Source of the DNA: Natrialba swarupiae
Lineage (GTDB): Archaea; Halobacteriota; Halobacteria; Halobacteriales; Natrialbaceae
Reading direction: 5' to 3'
Length of the DNA: 64,000 nucleotides
Assembly (NCBI RefSeq): GCF_008245225.1
Contig: NZ_VTAW01000015.1
Span: 1-64,000 of the forward strand
In this document: positions 53,257 through 62,439 of the stretch, piece after piece
How the letters are laid out: each line of letters begins with the position of its first letter
Position numbering within the stretch: the first letter of the stretch is position 1
Notes under the pieces: generated by a model
What the model saw: only the letters and a program-made list of their open reading frames with translations
The model's database searches: none
Told to the model about the DNA's origin: nothing
Made by a program: the position numbers and the translations under genes

Positions 53257-53615
53257 CTGACTCGAACGATACAGCCGAATTCGACTCGATTCCGGTCGAC
53301 CATGCGTTCGTCTGTGCGGACTGCGGGCACCGGTGGTACTACACGCGCCGTCGGTGTCCCGACTGTGGCGGGACGGACGTCTCGACGTACGAACTTGCCG
53401 TCGGCGAACTCATCGCCTGGACCGAAAACAGGGTTACGCCGGCGGACATCCGGTCACCGAATCGGCTCGGTCTCGCCCGGTTCGGCGAGGTCCAGTTGAT
53501 CGCACAGCTTTCGGACGACGAGGTGTCGGTCGGCGACCAGGTCGCCTTCGAGGGTGCGTACCATCTCCGACACGGAAGCGAGACGCCGAAGCCTCGATTG
53601 ACTCCTCTCGAGTGA
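53253..53615 (+). CDS. DUF35 zinc-ribbon/OB-fold protein, thiolase partner
   Basis: 120 residues. A rubredoxin-like zinc ribbon with two Cys pairs (FVCADCGHRWYY, RCPDCGG) is followed by an OB-fold (VGELIAWTENRVTP, NRLGLARFGEVQLIAQL). In archaea DUF35 proteins bind acetoacetyl-CoA thiolase and HMG-CoA synthase into a complex that channels intermediates. It overlaps the thiolase gene by 4 bp. Its stop TGA is the beginning of a dispersed repeat element. Confidence 0.92.
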   Translation: MTDSNDTAEFDSIPVDHAFVCADCGHRWYYTRRRCPDCGGTDVSTYELAVGELIAWTENRVTPADIRSPNRLGLARFGEVQLIAQLSDDEVSVGDQVAFEGAYHLRHGSETPKPRLTPLE

Positions 53616-53698
53616 TACGGATTGCTGTCCCTGTGTCCCGCCACACCCGGAGAACGGGTCCCGGGCTCGGCGGTACTGACGGACAGCAGACCGTATGA
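53613..53698 (+). repeat. Dispersed GATACGG-type element, copy 10 (contains the DUF35 stop codon)
   Basis: Starts TGATACGGATTGCTGTCC and ends GGACAGCAGACCGTATGA. The 18-bp ends are inverted repeats with few mismatches. In reverse complement the core matches copy 2. The remaining DNA up to 53976 has no recognised gene. Confidence 0.8.
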
Positions 53699-53976
53699 GC
53701 CGTTCGGCTTCACGTGGTTCCCGGTGGCCAGAGGACTCGTTCGTCAGTTCTCGGGAGACGCCTCACCCGTCTCATATATTCGGAGCTATTTCCCACTCGC
53801 TCTCGATTTGTGGTCGTCTCGTCGTGTGAATTTCGTTCTATCCCACTATGTGGGATTTTCTCTCTCGTGCCGGACGGATCGATCGGACAGATAGGGACAT
53901 TGTCGGAAGATCTCGTCCGCGTCCGGATACTATAGCGTCCGGTTTCGAGTATTCGGATCGCGTGCGACGTTCGATC

Positions 53977-54750
53977 TTAGCCGCGAACTGCGTGTGCGAT
54001 CTCGAGTTCGAGTTCGTTGATCGCGCCAAGTACGTACGCCGGGAACTCCTCGGTCAACCGATCGCCTTTCAGCCGATTTGCCGGCCCCGAGACACTCAAC
54101 GCGCCGAGAACGCGTTGATCGGCGTCCGTCACGACGGCACCGACCGCGTTGACCCCTCGAGTCGTCTCCTCCACGTTGAACGCGTATCCCCGTTCCCGAA
54201 TGGTTTCCAGTTCGTCGGACAACTCCTCGACCGATCCGATACTGGCGCTCGTTTCCGTCTCGAACGCGAGGTCGTCGACGATCTCGGTCCGTCGGTCGTC
54301 GGGGAGGTGTGCGAGGATGGCCTTTCCGCCCGCGCTCGTATACAGTTCGCCGCGTTTTCCGACGTGTGCTCCCGTCTGTACGGCGCTCTGTCCGACCTCG
54401 GTATAGAGATAGATTCGCTCGCCGTGTTCCTCGACGATGAACTGGGCTCGCTCTCCCGTTTTCTTCGCCAGTTCGTCGACTTTCTCCTTGATCGTGGGAA
54501 ACGCGGTAACCCGTCGCTGGGCGACGCCGCCGACGGTCAGAAACTGCAGTCCGAGCCGATACTGGTTGTCGGTCTGCGTGACGAACTTGTGTTTCCGCAG
54601 CGTCGCCAGATGCCGGTGGGTGGTACTCGGCGAGAGATCCAGCTGGTCGGCGAGCTCCTCGAGCGTCGCCTCGCCGAGTTTCTCGAGTGCATTCACTACC
54701 TCGATCGACGTTTCGGTCGTTTTTGCCACCGATTTGACCCCGTCTTCCAT
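53977..54750 (-). CDS. IclR-family transcriptional regulator 2
   Basis: 257 residues from ATG 54750; longer in-frame readings upstream are not part of the family. Winged HTH at about 10-65 (TSIEVVNALEKLG, ELADQLDLSPSTTHRHLATL), then the IclR ligand domain (FPTIKEKVDELAKKTGERAQ, SAGGKAILAHLPDD, VGAVVTDADQRVLGALSVSGP). It lies between the thiolase pair and the SelA-like gene, which are likely targets. Confidence 0.92.
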   Translation of the reverse strand: MEDGVKSVAKTTETSIEVVNALEKLGEATLEELADQLDLSPSTTHRHLATLRKHKFVTQTDNQYRLGLQFLTVGGVAQRRVTAFPTIKEKVDELAKKTGERAQFIVEEHGERIYLYTEVGQSAVQTGAHVGKRGELYTSAGGKAILAHLPDDRRTEIVDDLAFETETSASIGSVEELSDELETIRERGYAFNVEETTRGVNAVGAVVTDADQRVLGALSVSGPANRLKGDRLTEEFPAYVLGAINELELEIAHAVRG

Positions 54751-54839
54751 ACGCCCACGACGCGTTCCTCGCACATAAAATCCCGCATATTCGGACGCGG
54801 CCCGACCGCGGACGCACCGGGACTGGCGTGGACGGATCG

Positions 54840-55055
54840 TCAGCCGTTCCGATTCTCCGCCCCGTCCGATTCGTCTTCGTCGCGCTGGACGACTCTCGGA
54901 CGGATGCTGAACCTGAAGTAGCCGGTCCAGAACAGCGCGAGCACGAGACCGACGCCGAGCAACGGCACCCGGTCGTCGACGTCGAGCTGGATGACCGTGT
55001 ATCCCGCCGAGAGGATCACGGCGTAGTTGTAGAACAGAACAACCAGATCGTCCAT
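54840..55055 (-). CDS. Small two-span membrane protein
   Basis: 71 residues from ATG 55055 (55067 also possible). Two hydrophobic helices (VLFYNYAVILSAGYTVIQL and LLGVGLVLALFWTGYFRF) and a charged C-terminal tail. No family is recognised. It is 89 bp upstream of the IclR gene on the same strand, so the two may share a transcript. Confidence 0.65.
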   Translation of the reverse strand: MDDLVVLFYNYAVILSAGYTVIQLDVDDRVPLLGVGLVLALFWTGYFRFSIRPRVVQRDEDESDGAENRNG

Positions 55056-55161
55056 GGTCGGTCGCATACGTCAGCATCTCCCGGGTAGGTGTTAAGTCAT
55101 TATCTCTCGAGTGACGTCGAGGGCTCGTTTGCACACGTTCGAGCCGGTGTTGGGGAACCGA

Positions 55162-55173
55162 ACGCTTATATTC
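55162..55173 (+). promoter_or_regulatory. TATA-like box of the SelA-like gene
   Basis: ACGCTTATATTC is centred about 26 nt before ATG 55194, fitting a leaderless mRNA and fixing the start. Confidence 0.6.
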
Positions 55174-55193
55174 GCGATCCGACGAGCGCATGT

Positions 55194-56423
55194 ATGAACG
55201 ACGCTGGCGAGGACGAGGCGATCTACGACGAACTGGGAGTCCCCTCCGTGATCAACGCGGCGGGAACCAAAACGCGGATCGGGGGGAGCCGAATCCGGAG
55301 CGAAGCGGTTGCGGCGATGCAACGAGCGTCTCGTTCGTTCGTCCGCCTCTCCGACCTGCAAGCCGAAGCGAGTTCGCGGATCGCCGACGCTACCGGGGCC
55401 GACGCAGGGTACGTGACCAGCGGTGCGTCCGCCGGGCTCGCACTCGCGTGCGCTGCAGCGCTCGCAGGGCGGGACGTCGAACGGATGGCACAGCTCCCCG
55501 ACACGACCGGCATTCCTGACGAGGTCGTCATGGCCCGGACCCACCGGATCGGTTACGATCACGCCTTTCGCGCCGTCGGTGCGACGATCGTCGACGTCGG
55601 AACGAACGACAGGCACCTCGGAACCGGCGCGACGAACGTCGAACCCTGGGAGATCGAGGCTGCGATCTCCGAGGAGACGGCCGCGATCGGTTACGTTCAG
55701 AAACCGTACACCCAGCCCCCGCTCGAGGTCGTCACCGACGTCGCCGCCGACTACGACGTCCCGGTGATCGTCGACGCGGCGGCCGAACTCCCTCCGGCCG
55801 AGAATCTCTCACGGTTCGTCGACGAGGGAGCGGATCTCGTCGTTTTCAGCGGCGGCAAGGCGATTCGCGGCCCGCAGACGACCGGAGTCGTGGCCGGGCG
55901 GGCGGAGTTGATCGAATCGATCGCCCTCCAACATCTCGACATGCACGCGGCGGCCGACGTCTGGACTCCTCCGTCGGGACTCGTCGACGTCGACCAACTC
56001 GACGGCGTCCCCCGTCAGGGCATCGGTCGATCGATGAAAGTCGGGAAGGAAGAACTCGTCGGCCTCATCGTCGCCCTCGAGTCGTTCCTCGAGGAAGACC
56101 ACGACGAGCGCCGGCGTGTGTGGCGAGAACGCGCCGACCGTATCGCGGCCGATCTCTCCGACGTCGCCGGACTCGAGACGGCCGTGACCACAGGCGACGG
56201 CGTCTCGGTCGCGCCGGAGGTCGTCGTTCGCGTGGATTCGGACGCCGCGCGGTCGTCGGCGACGAACCTCGTCCGTGCCCTCAGAGCGGAAACGCCACGC
56301 ATTTTCGTCGGGTCGGACAGACTCGAGGAGGGTATTGTGACGATCTCCCCGCTCTGTCTCGAGGCGGGCGAGATCGACTACGTGCTCGAGCGAATTCGAG
56401 CGCACGCCGCGTGCGATTGTTGA
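55194..56423 (+). CDS. SelA-like PLP-dependent enzyme (DgaE-type lyase/aldolase family)
   Basis: 409 residues from ATG 55194, chosen from the promoter. The fold is that of SelA-like aminotransferases: VINAAGTKTRIGGSRIRSE, YVTSGASAGLALACAAAL, PVIVDAAAELPP with the PLP-contacting Asp, and VVFSGGKAIRGPQ with the Schiff-base Lys. Related enzymes remove ammonia from glucosaminate-6-phosphate or act on other amino-sugar acids; archaea using true SelA for selenocysteine is not expected here. The neighbouring RidA, KdaD-like and isomerase genes fit sugar-acid or amino-sugar-acid breakdown. Confidence 0.85.
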   Translation: MNDAGEDEAIYDELGVPSVINAAGTKTRIGGSRIRSEAVAAMQRASRSFVRLSDLQAEASSRIADATGADAGYVTSGASAGLALACAAALAGRDVERMAQLPDTTGIPDEVVMARTHRIGYDHAFRAVGATIVDVGTNDRHLGTGATNVEPWEIEAAISEETAAIGYVQKPYTQPPLEVVTDVAADYDVPVIVDAAAELPPAENLSRFVDEGADLVVFSGGKAIRGPQTTGVVAGRAELIESIALQHLDMHAAADVWTPPSGLVDVDQLDGVPRQGIGRSMKVGKEELVGLIVALESFLEEDHDERRRVWRERADRIAADLSDVAGLETAVTTGDGVSVAPEVVVRVDSDAARSSATNLVRALRAETPRIFVGSDRLEEGIVTISPLCLEAGEIDYVLERIRAHAACDC

Positions 56424-56678
56424 TCCAGGAAGTATCGATCAATCGAAACGACTCCGTGATCTCTCTCGAACGTAATCGTCGCTCACGTGCTTTTGCCGAC
56501 TGCGATCACTGATCACGATACTAAACTTTCGATTACAGTGGTATGGCTGTAAATACTGCACGCGATAGGCGTCGGATCGCGCGTCGGCTGGAACTCGTCT
56601 GGAGGGAGTCGATCCATCGGCTTCGTTCGAGTTCGTTCGAAGAAAGATTCTTGTCCCGGCGCTTCGTGGTCGAACGTG

Positions 56679-57842
56679 ATGCTCGATTACGTCGATCTCG
56701 AGGCCGACCTCGGGCCGGAAGAGCGATTGATTCGCGACACGACCCGTGAGTTCGTCGACGAGCGGATTCGCCCGGAGATCGCGGCCCACTACGAAGCCGG
56801 AACGTTTCCGACGGAGCTGATCCCCGAGATGGGTGAGATGGGATTTTACGCGCCGAATCTCGAGGGGTACGGGTTGCCGAACGTCTCGGAGACGGCCTAC
56901 GGCGTGTTGATGCAGGAACTCGAGGCCTGTGACTCGGGGCTGCGGTCGATGGCGTCGGTCCAGGGGGCGCTCGTGATGTATCCGATCCACGCCTTCGGCA
57001 GCGAAGCACAGAAAGAGCGGTGGCTTCCGGCTCTCGGCGACGGCGACGCCGTGGGGTGTTTCGGCCTGACCGAACCCGAACACGGCTCGAATCCAGCGGG
57101 AATGGAGACCGCAGCCGAGCGGGACGGCGACGGCTACGTCCTCGACGGGTCGAAGACGTGGATCACGAACGCACCGATCGCCGACGTCGCGGTCGTCTGG
57201 GCGCGCGACCGCTCGCACGAGGACGATCCAGTTCGGGGCTTTCTCGTCGAAACCGACCGCGACGGCGTCTCGACGAACGAGATCACCGAGAAGCTCTCGT
57301 TGCGGGCGTCGATCACAGGTGAAATCGGACTGAACGACGTCTACGTCCCCGAGGGGAACGTGCTTCCCGACGTCTCCGGGATGAAGGGGCCGCTGTCGTG
57401 TCTCACCCAGGCCCGCTACGGCATCGCGTGGGGTGCGGTCGGCGCGGCCAGAGACTGCTTCGAGACGGCGCGTGCGTACGCGACCGACCGCGAACAGTTC
57501 GGCGGACCGATCGCCCGCTACCAGCTTCAACAGGAAAAACTGGCCGAGATGGCGACGGCGATTACGCTCGCCCAACTGCTCGCATACCGCCTCGCAGACC
57601 TCAAGGAACGTGGCGACCTCCGGCCCCAACACGTCTCGATGGCCAAACGAAACAACGTCCGAACGGCTCGAGACCAGGCTCGAGTGGCCCGCGAGATACT
57701 GGGCGGAAACGGGATCACGACCGACTACTCCCCGATGCGCCACATGGCGAACATGGAGACGGTCTACACGTACGAGGGTACCCACGATATCCACACGCTG
57801 ATCCTCGGCGAGGATCTGACCGGCATTCCGGCGTACAGCTGA
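56679..57842 (+). CDS. Acyl-CoA dehydrogenase (glutaryl-CoA dehydrogenase-like)
   Basis: 387 residues from ATG 56679 (GTG 56676 directly before it). FAD-binding patterns CFGLTEPEHGSNPAGMET and WITNAPIADV, the catalytic Glu in YEGTHDIHTLILG, and AREILGGNGI are present. Glutaryl-CoA dehydrogenase-like members often have this DLRSMASVQ-type stretch (CDSGLRSMASVQGALVMYPI). It makes an enoyl-CoA and passes electrons to ETF. It is a single gene beside the SelA-like gene. Confidence 0.93.
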   Translation: MLDYVDLEADLGPEERLIRDTTREFVDERIRPEIAAHYEAGTFPTELIPEMGEMGFYAPNLEGYGLPNVSETAYGVLMQELEACDSGLRSMASVQGALVMYPIHAFGSEAQKERWLPALGDGDAVGCFGLTEPEHGSNPAGMETAAERDGDGYVLDGSKTWITNAPIADVAVVWARDRSHEDDPVRGFLVETDRDGVSTNEITEKLSLRASITGEIGLNDVYVPEGNVLPDVSGMKGPLSCLTQARYGIAWGAVGAARDCFETARAYATDREQFGGPIARYQLQQEKLAEMATAITLAQLLAYRLADLKERGDLRPQHVSMAKRNNVRTARDQARVAREILGGNGITTDYSPMRHMANMETVYTYEGTHDIHTLILGEDLTGIPAYS

Positions 57843-57930
57843 TCGAGACGATCGTTCCACACCTCCTGTGGGACGATCTCGCAGATCCAGTGTGTTTCGA
57901 TCGTATCGAACCGGCCGTCGTCGCCGGCTG

Positions 57931-58797
57931 TTACTCGTCTCGGTCTAACTCTGAGAGCGACTCGTCGACGCCGCGGTAGGCGAAAAAGCCCTGTTGGCGA
58001 AGCGTCTCGAGTAGCTCCCCTTCGCGGTTGTTCATCGAGCCGTCGGGTGACGGCGTCCAGTAGTGGGCGAGTGCGCCCTCCCAGACGCGATCCGTGCCGG
58101 CGTAGAGTTCGTTCATCTCCTCGTAACAGGCCTCGAGCAGTTCGGGCGAGGGATCCTCGTAGCTGTCTTCGTGTACCACCGCGTCCAGGGGGATCCGCGG
58201 CGTCGGCTCGTCGTGTGTCTCGCCGACGGGGACGCCGATACAGAGCCCGAACGCCGGGAGGACTTCAGCAGGGAGATCGACGATCTCGGAGATCGTCGAC
58301 AGTCCCTCGCTGATCGCACCGATCGGACAGACGCCGTAGCCATAGCTCTCCGCCGCGGTGATCGTTCCCTGGGCGGCGAGGGCGGCGTCGACCGCCCCCT
58401 TGAGGACCGCGGTCATCGGCGCCATCTCGAACTCGAGGTCGCGGTGGTCGTGGAGCAGTCGGACCCGACGGAGGTCGATACAGACGAGGAAGAAGTGACT
58501 GGCCTCCTCGATGCGTGGCTGGCCGCCGCCTGCGGCCTCGTGGATTCGCGCCCGCATCTCCGGATCTCGGACCGACACGAAACTGTACATCTGGATGGTG
58601 CCGCTCGTGGGCGCTTTCCGGCCGGCGTCGAGGATTGCGCGAATCTCCTCGTCGGGGATCGTCGCGTCCGCGTCGTACTCTCGGACCGTTCGTCGTCGAC
58701 TCAGCCACCCGGTCAGTTTCGGAACCGCTGGCATCTCGTCGGCGAGTGCCGGGCGGGCCGCCGTATCTCGAGTCGACTTCGGTGGGTTTTCGCTCAT
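57931..58797 (-). CDS. Nitroreductase-family protein
   Basis: 288 residues. The FMN-binding N-terminus SRRTVREYDADATIPDEEI and RKAPTSGTIQMYSFVSVRD, a central SHFFLVCIDLRRV, and GYGVCPIGAISEGLSTISE then PAFGLCIGVP mark the nitroreductase fold. NAD(P)H-dependent reduction of nitro, quinone or enoyl compounds is usual. The acidic C-terminal extension (about 40 residues) is typical of haloarchaeal adaptation. Confidence 0.88.
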   Translation of the reverse strand: MSENPPKSTRDTAARPALADEMPAVPKLTGWLSRRRTVREYDADATIPDEEIRAILDAGRKAPTSGTIQMYSFVSVRDPEMRARIHEAAGGGQPRIEEASHFFLVCIDLRRVRLLHDHRDLEFEMAPMTAVLKGAVDAALAAQGTITAAESYGYGVCPIGAISEGLSTISEIVDLPAEVLPAFGLCIGVPVGETHDEPTPRIPLDAVVHEDSYEDPSPELLEACYEEMNELYAGTDRVWEGALAHYWTPSPDGSMNNREGELLETLRQQGFFAYRGVDESLSELDRDE

Positions 58798-59221
58798 CGT
58801 AGAGCTTTCAGAGCCGTTCCGCCTTGAGCGTACTGATCGACGACTGCGCCGACGAAGCGACGTTCTCCGGCAACGATGGTACGTTCTCGGTGTGTATCGA
58901 TTTATACACTATCGCTGAAATGGTCTATCGCTAGGACAGTTCTACGTTTCTGTCAGTATACCGAAGGTGGATCGGTGTTGTGCCGGTAGATCGCACGGTC
59001 ATTCCTCTCAGTTGTCGACGGTTCCGATCGTTTCTCCCTGTGCTCACGGTCGGCCGGTGTTCTCGTCTGGCGGACGTCCGTGTCGTCTGCCGACAGGGAC
59101 GAGACCCGAGTTGTCCCGGTCTCGACCCGGTGTCGTTCGTCTCCATCGGTCGATCTGTCGGCTTCGTTTCGAACATACGTCAGTACCAACTATTATGACA
59201 GTTCTCTGCGAATCCGAGCGT
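58798..59221. other. 424-bp gap, divergent promoter region
   Basis: No gene is recognised. ACTATTATGACAG at about 59187-59200 is TATA-like and 25-30 nt before the ATG at 59222. A TATACACTAT box near 58905 may serve the nitroreductase gene on the minus strand, leaving a leader of about 80 nt. Confidence 0.4.
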
Positions 59222-60328
59222 ATGTCACATCGAGTAGCAGTCATCGGCACTGGGGCGGAACCGGACGAGCCAGGCGACGACGGGTACGCGATGGCCTATC
59301 ACCACGCCGCAGGGTACGACGCCTTAGAGGAGTGTACACTGGTCGCCTGTGCCGACATCGTCCGTGAGAACGCCGAGGCGTTCGCCGCGGAGTTTGGAAT
59401 CGACGACGATGGCGTCTTCGAGGAGTACGACGTGATGCTCGAGACGGCCGAGCCTGATATCGTCTCGGTGTGCGTTCCGCCGGCGATCCACGACACGATC
59501 GCGATCGACTGTATCCGCTCGGGCGTCGTCGACGCGGTTCACTGTGAGAAGCCGATGGCCGACAGCTACGGCGGCGCTCGCACGATGGCCCAGGAGGCGA
59601 ACAGACACGACGTCCAGTTGACGTTCAACCACCAGCGCCGGTTCAGCGACGCGGTTCGGACGGCAAAGCGGTTGCTCGACGAGGGCGAGATCGGCGACCT
59701 CGAGCGGATCGAGTTCGCCGCGCCGGTCGGTATCTTCGATTACGGGAGTCACTCGTTCGACCTCTGTAACTACTTCAACGACGAACTGCCGGCGAGTTGG
59801 GCGCTCGGCCAGATCGAGTACTCCGAGCGGAACGTCCTGTTCGGAACGCACAACGAAAACCAGGCGCTCGTGCTCTGGGAGTACGAAAACGGCGTCCACG
59901 GGCTCGGAACCAGCGACAGCCTCGGGGAGAACAGCCCGACGAGTGCGATCGACTGTCACAACCGACTCGTCGGTACCGACGGGACGATCGAGCTCGGCCC
60001 TGCAGGCGACGGGAATCTCCCGACCTTGCGCATCCGAGGGGACGGACGCGAGGGCTGGGAGACAGTCGAGACCGACGACGGCCTCCACGACTGGGAACTC
60101 GTCTACCGCGCGATCGCCGACGTCGTTCGCTGTCTGGAGACCGGGGAGAAACCGGAACTCGGCGCGCGGAACGCGCTCAACGCGACCGAACTCATCTTCG
60201 CGACCTGGGAGTCTGCTCGCCGCCGCGGGCGGGTCGACCTCCCGCTCGAGATCGAGGACAACCCACTCGAGTCGATGATCGACGACGGCGACGTTCGGCC
60301 GGAGCCGACCGAGGCGGAAGGCGAGTAG
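59222..60328 (+). CDS. Gfo/Idh/MocA-family oxidoreductase
   Basis: 368 residues. Rossmann start RVAVIGTGAEPDEPG, the EKP motif (VHCEKPMADSYGG) and the substrate-side YGSHSFDLCNYF, whose His and Asp stand at the catalytic positions. These enzymes oxidise or reduce sugars, inositols or sugar acids with NAD(P). Its stop abuts the next ATG (TAGATG), so the two work together. Confidence 0.92.
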   Translation: MSHRVAVIGTGAEPDEPGDDGYAMAYHHAAGYDALEECTLVACADIVRENAEAFAAEFGIDDDGVFEEYDVMLETAEPDIVSVCVPPAIHDTIAIDCIRSGVVDAVHCEKPMADSYGGARTMAQEANRHDVQLTFNHQRRFSDAVRTAKRLLDEGEIGDLERIEFAAPVGIFDYGSHSFDLCNYFNDELPASWALGQIEYSERNVLFGTHNENQALVLWEYENGVHGLGTSDSLGENSPTSAIDCHNRLVGTDGTIELGPAGDGNLPTLRIRGDGREGWETVETDDGLHDWELVYRAIADVVRCLETGEKPELGARNALNATELIFATWESARRRGRVDLPLEIEDNPLESMIDDGDVRPEPTEAEGE

Positions 60329-61081
60329 ATGCCGCGAATCTCCGTCTGCCTCGAGATGGTCTACGAGGACGAATCGTTCGCGCAGCGCGTGCGCCGGGCC
60401 GGTGCCGTCGGTGCCGACGCCGTCGAGTTCTGGGGCTGGCGCGAGAAGGACCTCGACGCCCTCGAGTCGGCTGCCGCCGATGCAGGCGTTCCGATCATCG
60501 GCTGTCTGGCGGGGGGAACGCTCACCGACCCTGACGAGATCGACGGGGCCGTCGAGACGATCCGGGAGTCGATCGAGACGGCGGCGGCGCTCGGAGTCTC
60601 GACGCTCATCGCGACGACCGGCCCGGAGCAGGACGACCTCGGCCGGGACGTCCAGCGCGAGGCAGTCGTCGACGCACTCTCTCGAGTCGCTCCCGAGGCC
60701 GAACGGGCGGGCGTTACGATCGCTCTCGAGCCGTTGAACACGGCGGTCGACCATCCGGGACACTATCTCTCCCGTTCCGCGGAGGGGTTCGCGATCGTCG
60801 ACGACGTCGGTTCGCCGAACGTGAAGCTGCTGTACGAATTCTATCACCAGCAGATCACCGAGGGGAACGTGATCCAGACGATCACGGAACACGTCGATCG
60901 AATCGGTCACTTCCACGTCGCCGACGTTCCGGGTCGACACGAACCCGGAACGGGGGAACTCGACTACGAGACCATCTTCGAGGCCATCGACGACACCGGG
61001 TACGATGGCTACGTCGGCTGTGAGTTCTCGCCGACCGGCGACCCGGACGAGGCGATGGAGGCCGTTCTCGCGATGCGGTGA
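60329..61081 (+). CDS. Hydroxypyruvate-isomerase-like TIM-barrel protein
   Basis: 250 residues of the xylose-isomerase-like/AP-endonuclease-2 superfamily. ISVCLEMVYEDESFAQRV, GADAVEFWGW, ITIALEPLN-type Glu (VTIALEPLNT), KLLYEFYHQQITEGN, IGHFHVADVPGRHEPGTGELD and YVGCEFSPTGD are typical of hydroxypyruvate isomerase (Hyi) and its kin; the two glutamates and the His/Asp cluster bind metal. It starts directly at the stop of the dehydrogenase. The substrate is probably a keto-sugar acid or ketose made by that enzyme. Confidence 0.9.
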   Translation: MPRISVCLEMVYEDESFAQRVRRAGAVGADAVEFWGWREKDLDALESAAADAGVPIIGCLAGGTLTDPDEIDGAVETIRESIETAAALGVSTLIATTGPEQDDLGRDVQREAVVDALSRVAPEAERAGVTIALEPLNTAVDHPGHYLSRSAEGFAIVDDVGSPNVKLLYEFYHQQITEGNVIQTITEHVDRIGHFHVADVPGRHEPGTGELDYETIFEAIDDTGYDGYVGCEFSPTGDPDEAMEAVLAMR

Positions 61082-61102
61082 TGTGGTCTCCTGTCCGCCG
61101 GA

Positions 61103-61975
61103 TCACACCTCGGTGACCGTATTCGAGAGCGTTCCGATTCCCTCGATGCCGATCTCGATCCGATCGGCCGGCTCGAGGGTGAACTCGTCGTCGGGGACGA
61201 GTGACGTGCCGGTCAGCAAGACGGAGACGTCGGGGACCGCGTTGTGTCTGAGATACCAGTCGACCAGCTCGTCGATCGAACGTACCATCCGACTCGTGTT
61301 CGTCGACTCGTCGTACAACACGTCGCCGTCTCGCTCGATGCGCATCCGGATCTCGAGGTCGGCGGGATCGTCGATCGACGCGGCCGACCGAACCGCCGGA
61401 CCGATAGCACAGCATCGATCGTACACTTTCGATTGCGGGAGATACAGCGGGTTCTCACCCTCGATCGCCCGGCTGCTCATGTCGTTGCCGATCGTGTAGC
61501 CGACGATCTCTCTGCCCGAGAGGACGACGCCGAGTTCGGGTTCGGGTACGTTCCAGTCCGAGTCGCCCCGGATTCCGACCCGGTCGTTCGGTCCGACGAC
61601 CCGTTCGGGCGTGGCCTTGAAGAACAGCTCCGGGCGATCGCTGTCGTACACCTCGAGATAGAACTCCGGCTTCGAACTCTCGGCCTCTCGAGCCTCCTCG
61701 CTGATCCGATAGGTGACGCCTGCAGCCCACACTTCCTGGGGGGTTACGGGCTCGATCAACGACTCGCCGCCGACGTCCTCGGACGGAATCGGCTCCGCCT
61801 CGTCGATCAGTCGACGGGCGATCGTATCGATCTCCGTCTCCGCGACGTTCGACGCGTACAGGAGATCGTCGAACGTCTGCAGGCGCGGGTTCGCCGTCGA
61901 GAGGTCGGAATACGCCCCGTCTCGCTCTCCGACGAGGTGCGTATTCCCGTCGACGGATCGTTGATAATACCGCAT
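61103..61975 (-). CDS. FAH-family protein, probable 2-dehydro-3-deoxy-sugar-acid dehydratase (KdaD/XacE-like)
   Basis: 290 residues from ATG 61975. FAH fold with metal ligands in VPEPELGVVL and the loop GYTIGNDMSSRAIEGENPLY then LPQSKVYDRCCAIGPA. The phrase GVTYRISEEAREAE...YDSDRPELFFKAT resembles KdaD, the archaeal 2-keto-3-deoxy-pentonate dehydratase that yields 2-oxoglutarate semialdehyde. It runs convergent with the Gfo/Idh-Hyi pair, 21 bp between stops. The KdaD assignment is by motif recall; other FAH hydrolases remain possible. Confidence 0.85.
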   Translation of the reverse strand: MRYYQRSVDGNTHLVGERDGAYSDLSTANPRLQTFDDLLYASNVAETEIDTIARRLIDEAEPIPSEDVGGESLIEPVTPQEVWAAGVTYRISEEAREAESSKPEFYLEVYDSDRPELFFKATPERVVGPNDRVGIRGDSDWNVPEPELGVVLSGREIVGYTIGNDMSSRAIEGENPLYLPQSKVYDRCCAIGPAVRSAASIDDPADLEIRMRIERDGDVLYDESTNTSRMVRSIDELVDWYLRHNAVPDVSVLLTGTSLVPDDEFTLEPADRIEIGIEGIGTLSNTVTEV

Positions 61976-62439
61976 ACCTCTGGTTCTCTCCCCGATACAC
62001 ATCAACGTTTCTGTAAGATTGGTATCTGTTTTCACCTGTTATCGGCGTCGTTCGGCGACGTGATTCACTCACCGCTCGCACTCGAGCGACCAGCAGGGCT
62101 GCCGTCGGCTGTTGGTTCGCGATCGGGACTGCGATGACTGCCGACGATTACGCTCGGATGTGCCGACTTTCGAAGCTCGAGTTCGTTGTCTTCGGAGTCG
62201 AGTCAGAATCGAATGATGATACAGTATCGGTTAGTTACGAATCAATTACACTACGTGTTCGTCACTCTCATCCAGCGCCGATCCACAGTCGGGGTTCGAC
62301 GATCCCCATCCCGAGTCGCGGTCCCAGAACTCGTGAGCTGATTCGATTACGAGGGAAGATTCGGGGCGTCACTGTAACGGCGCGTACGGAAGTTGGATCG
62401 TGTCGGCGTCGACGCCTCTCTTTGCGTGTGTTGTGCCAG
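61976..62439. other. 464-bp gap without a recognised gene
   Basis: Open frames here look like chance. The minus-strand AT patch around 62020-62040 may be the promoter of the FAH gene. Nothing else is supported. Confidence 0.4.

Noticed and set aside
55194-56423. SelA-like gene considered as true selenocysteine synthase
   Set aside because: Archaea make selenocysteine through SepSecS, and haloarchaea lack the pathway; the context is catabolic.
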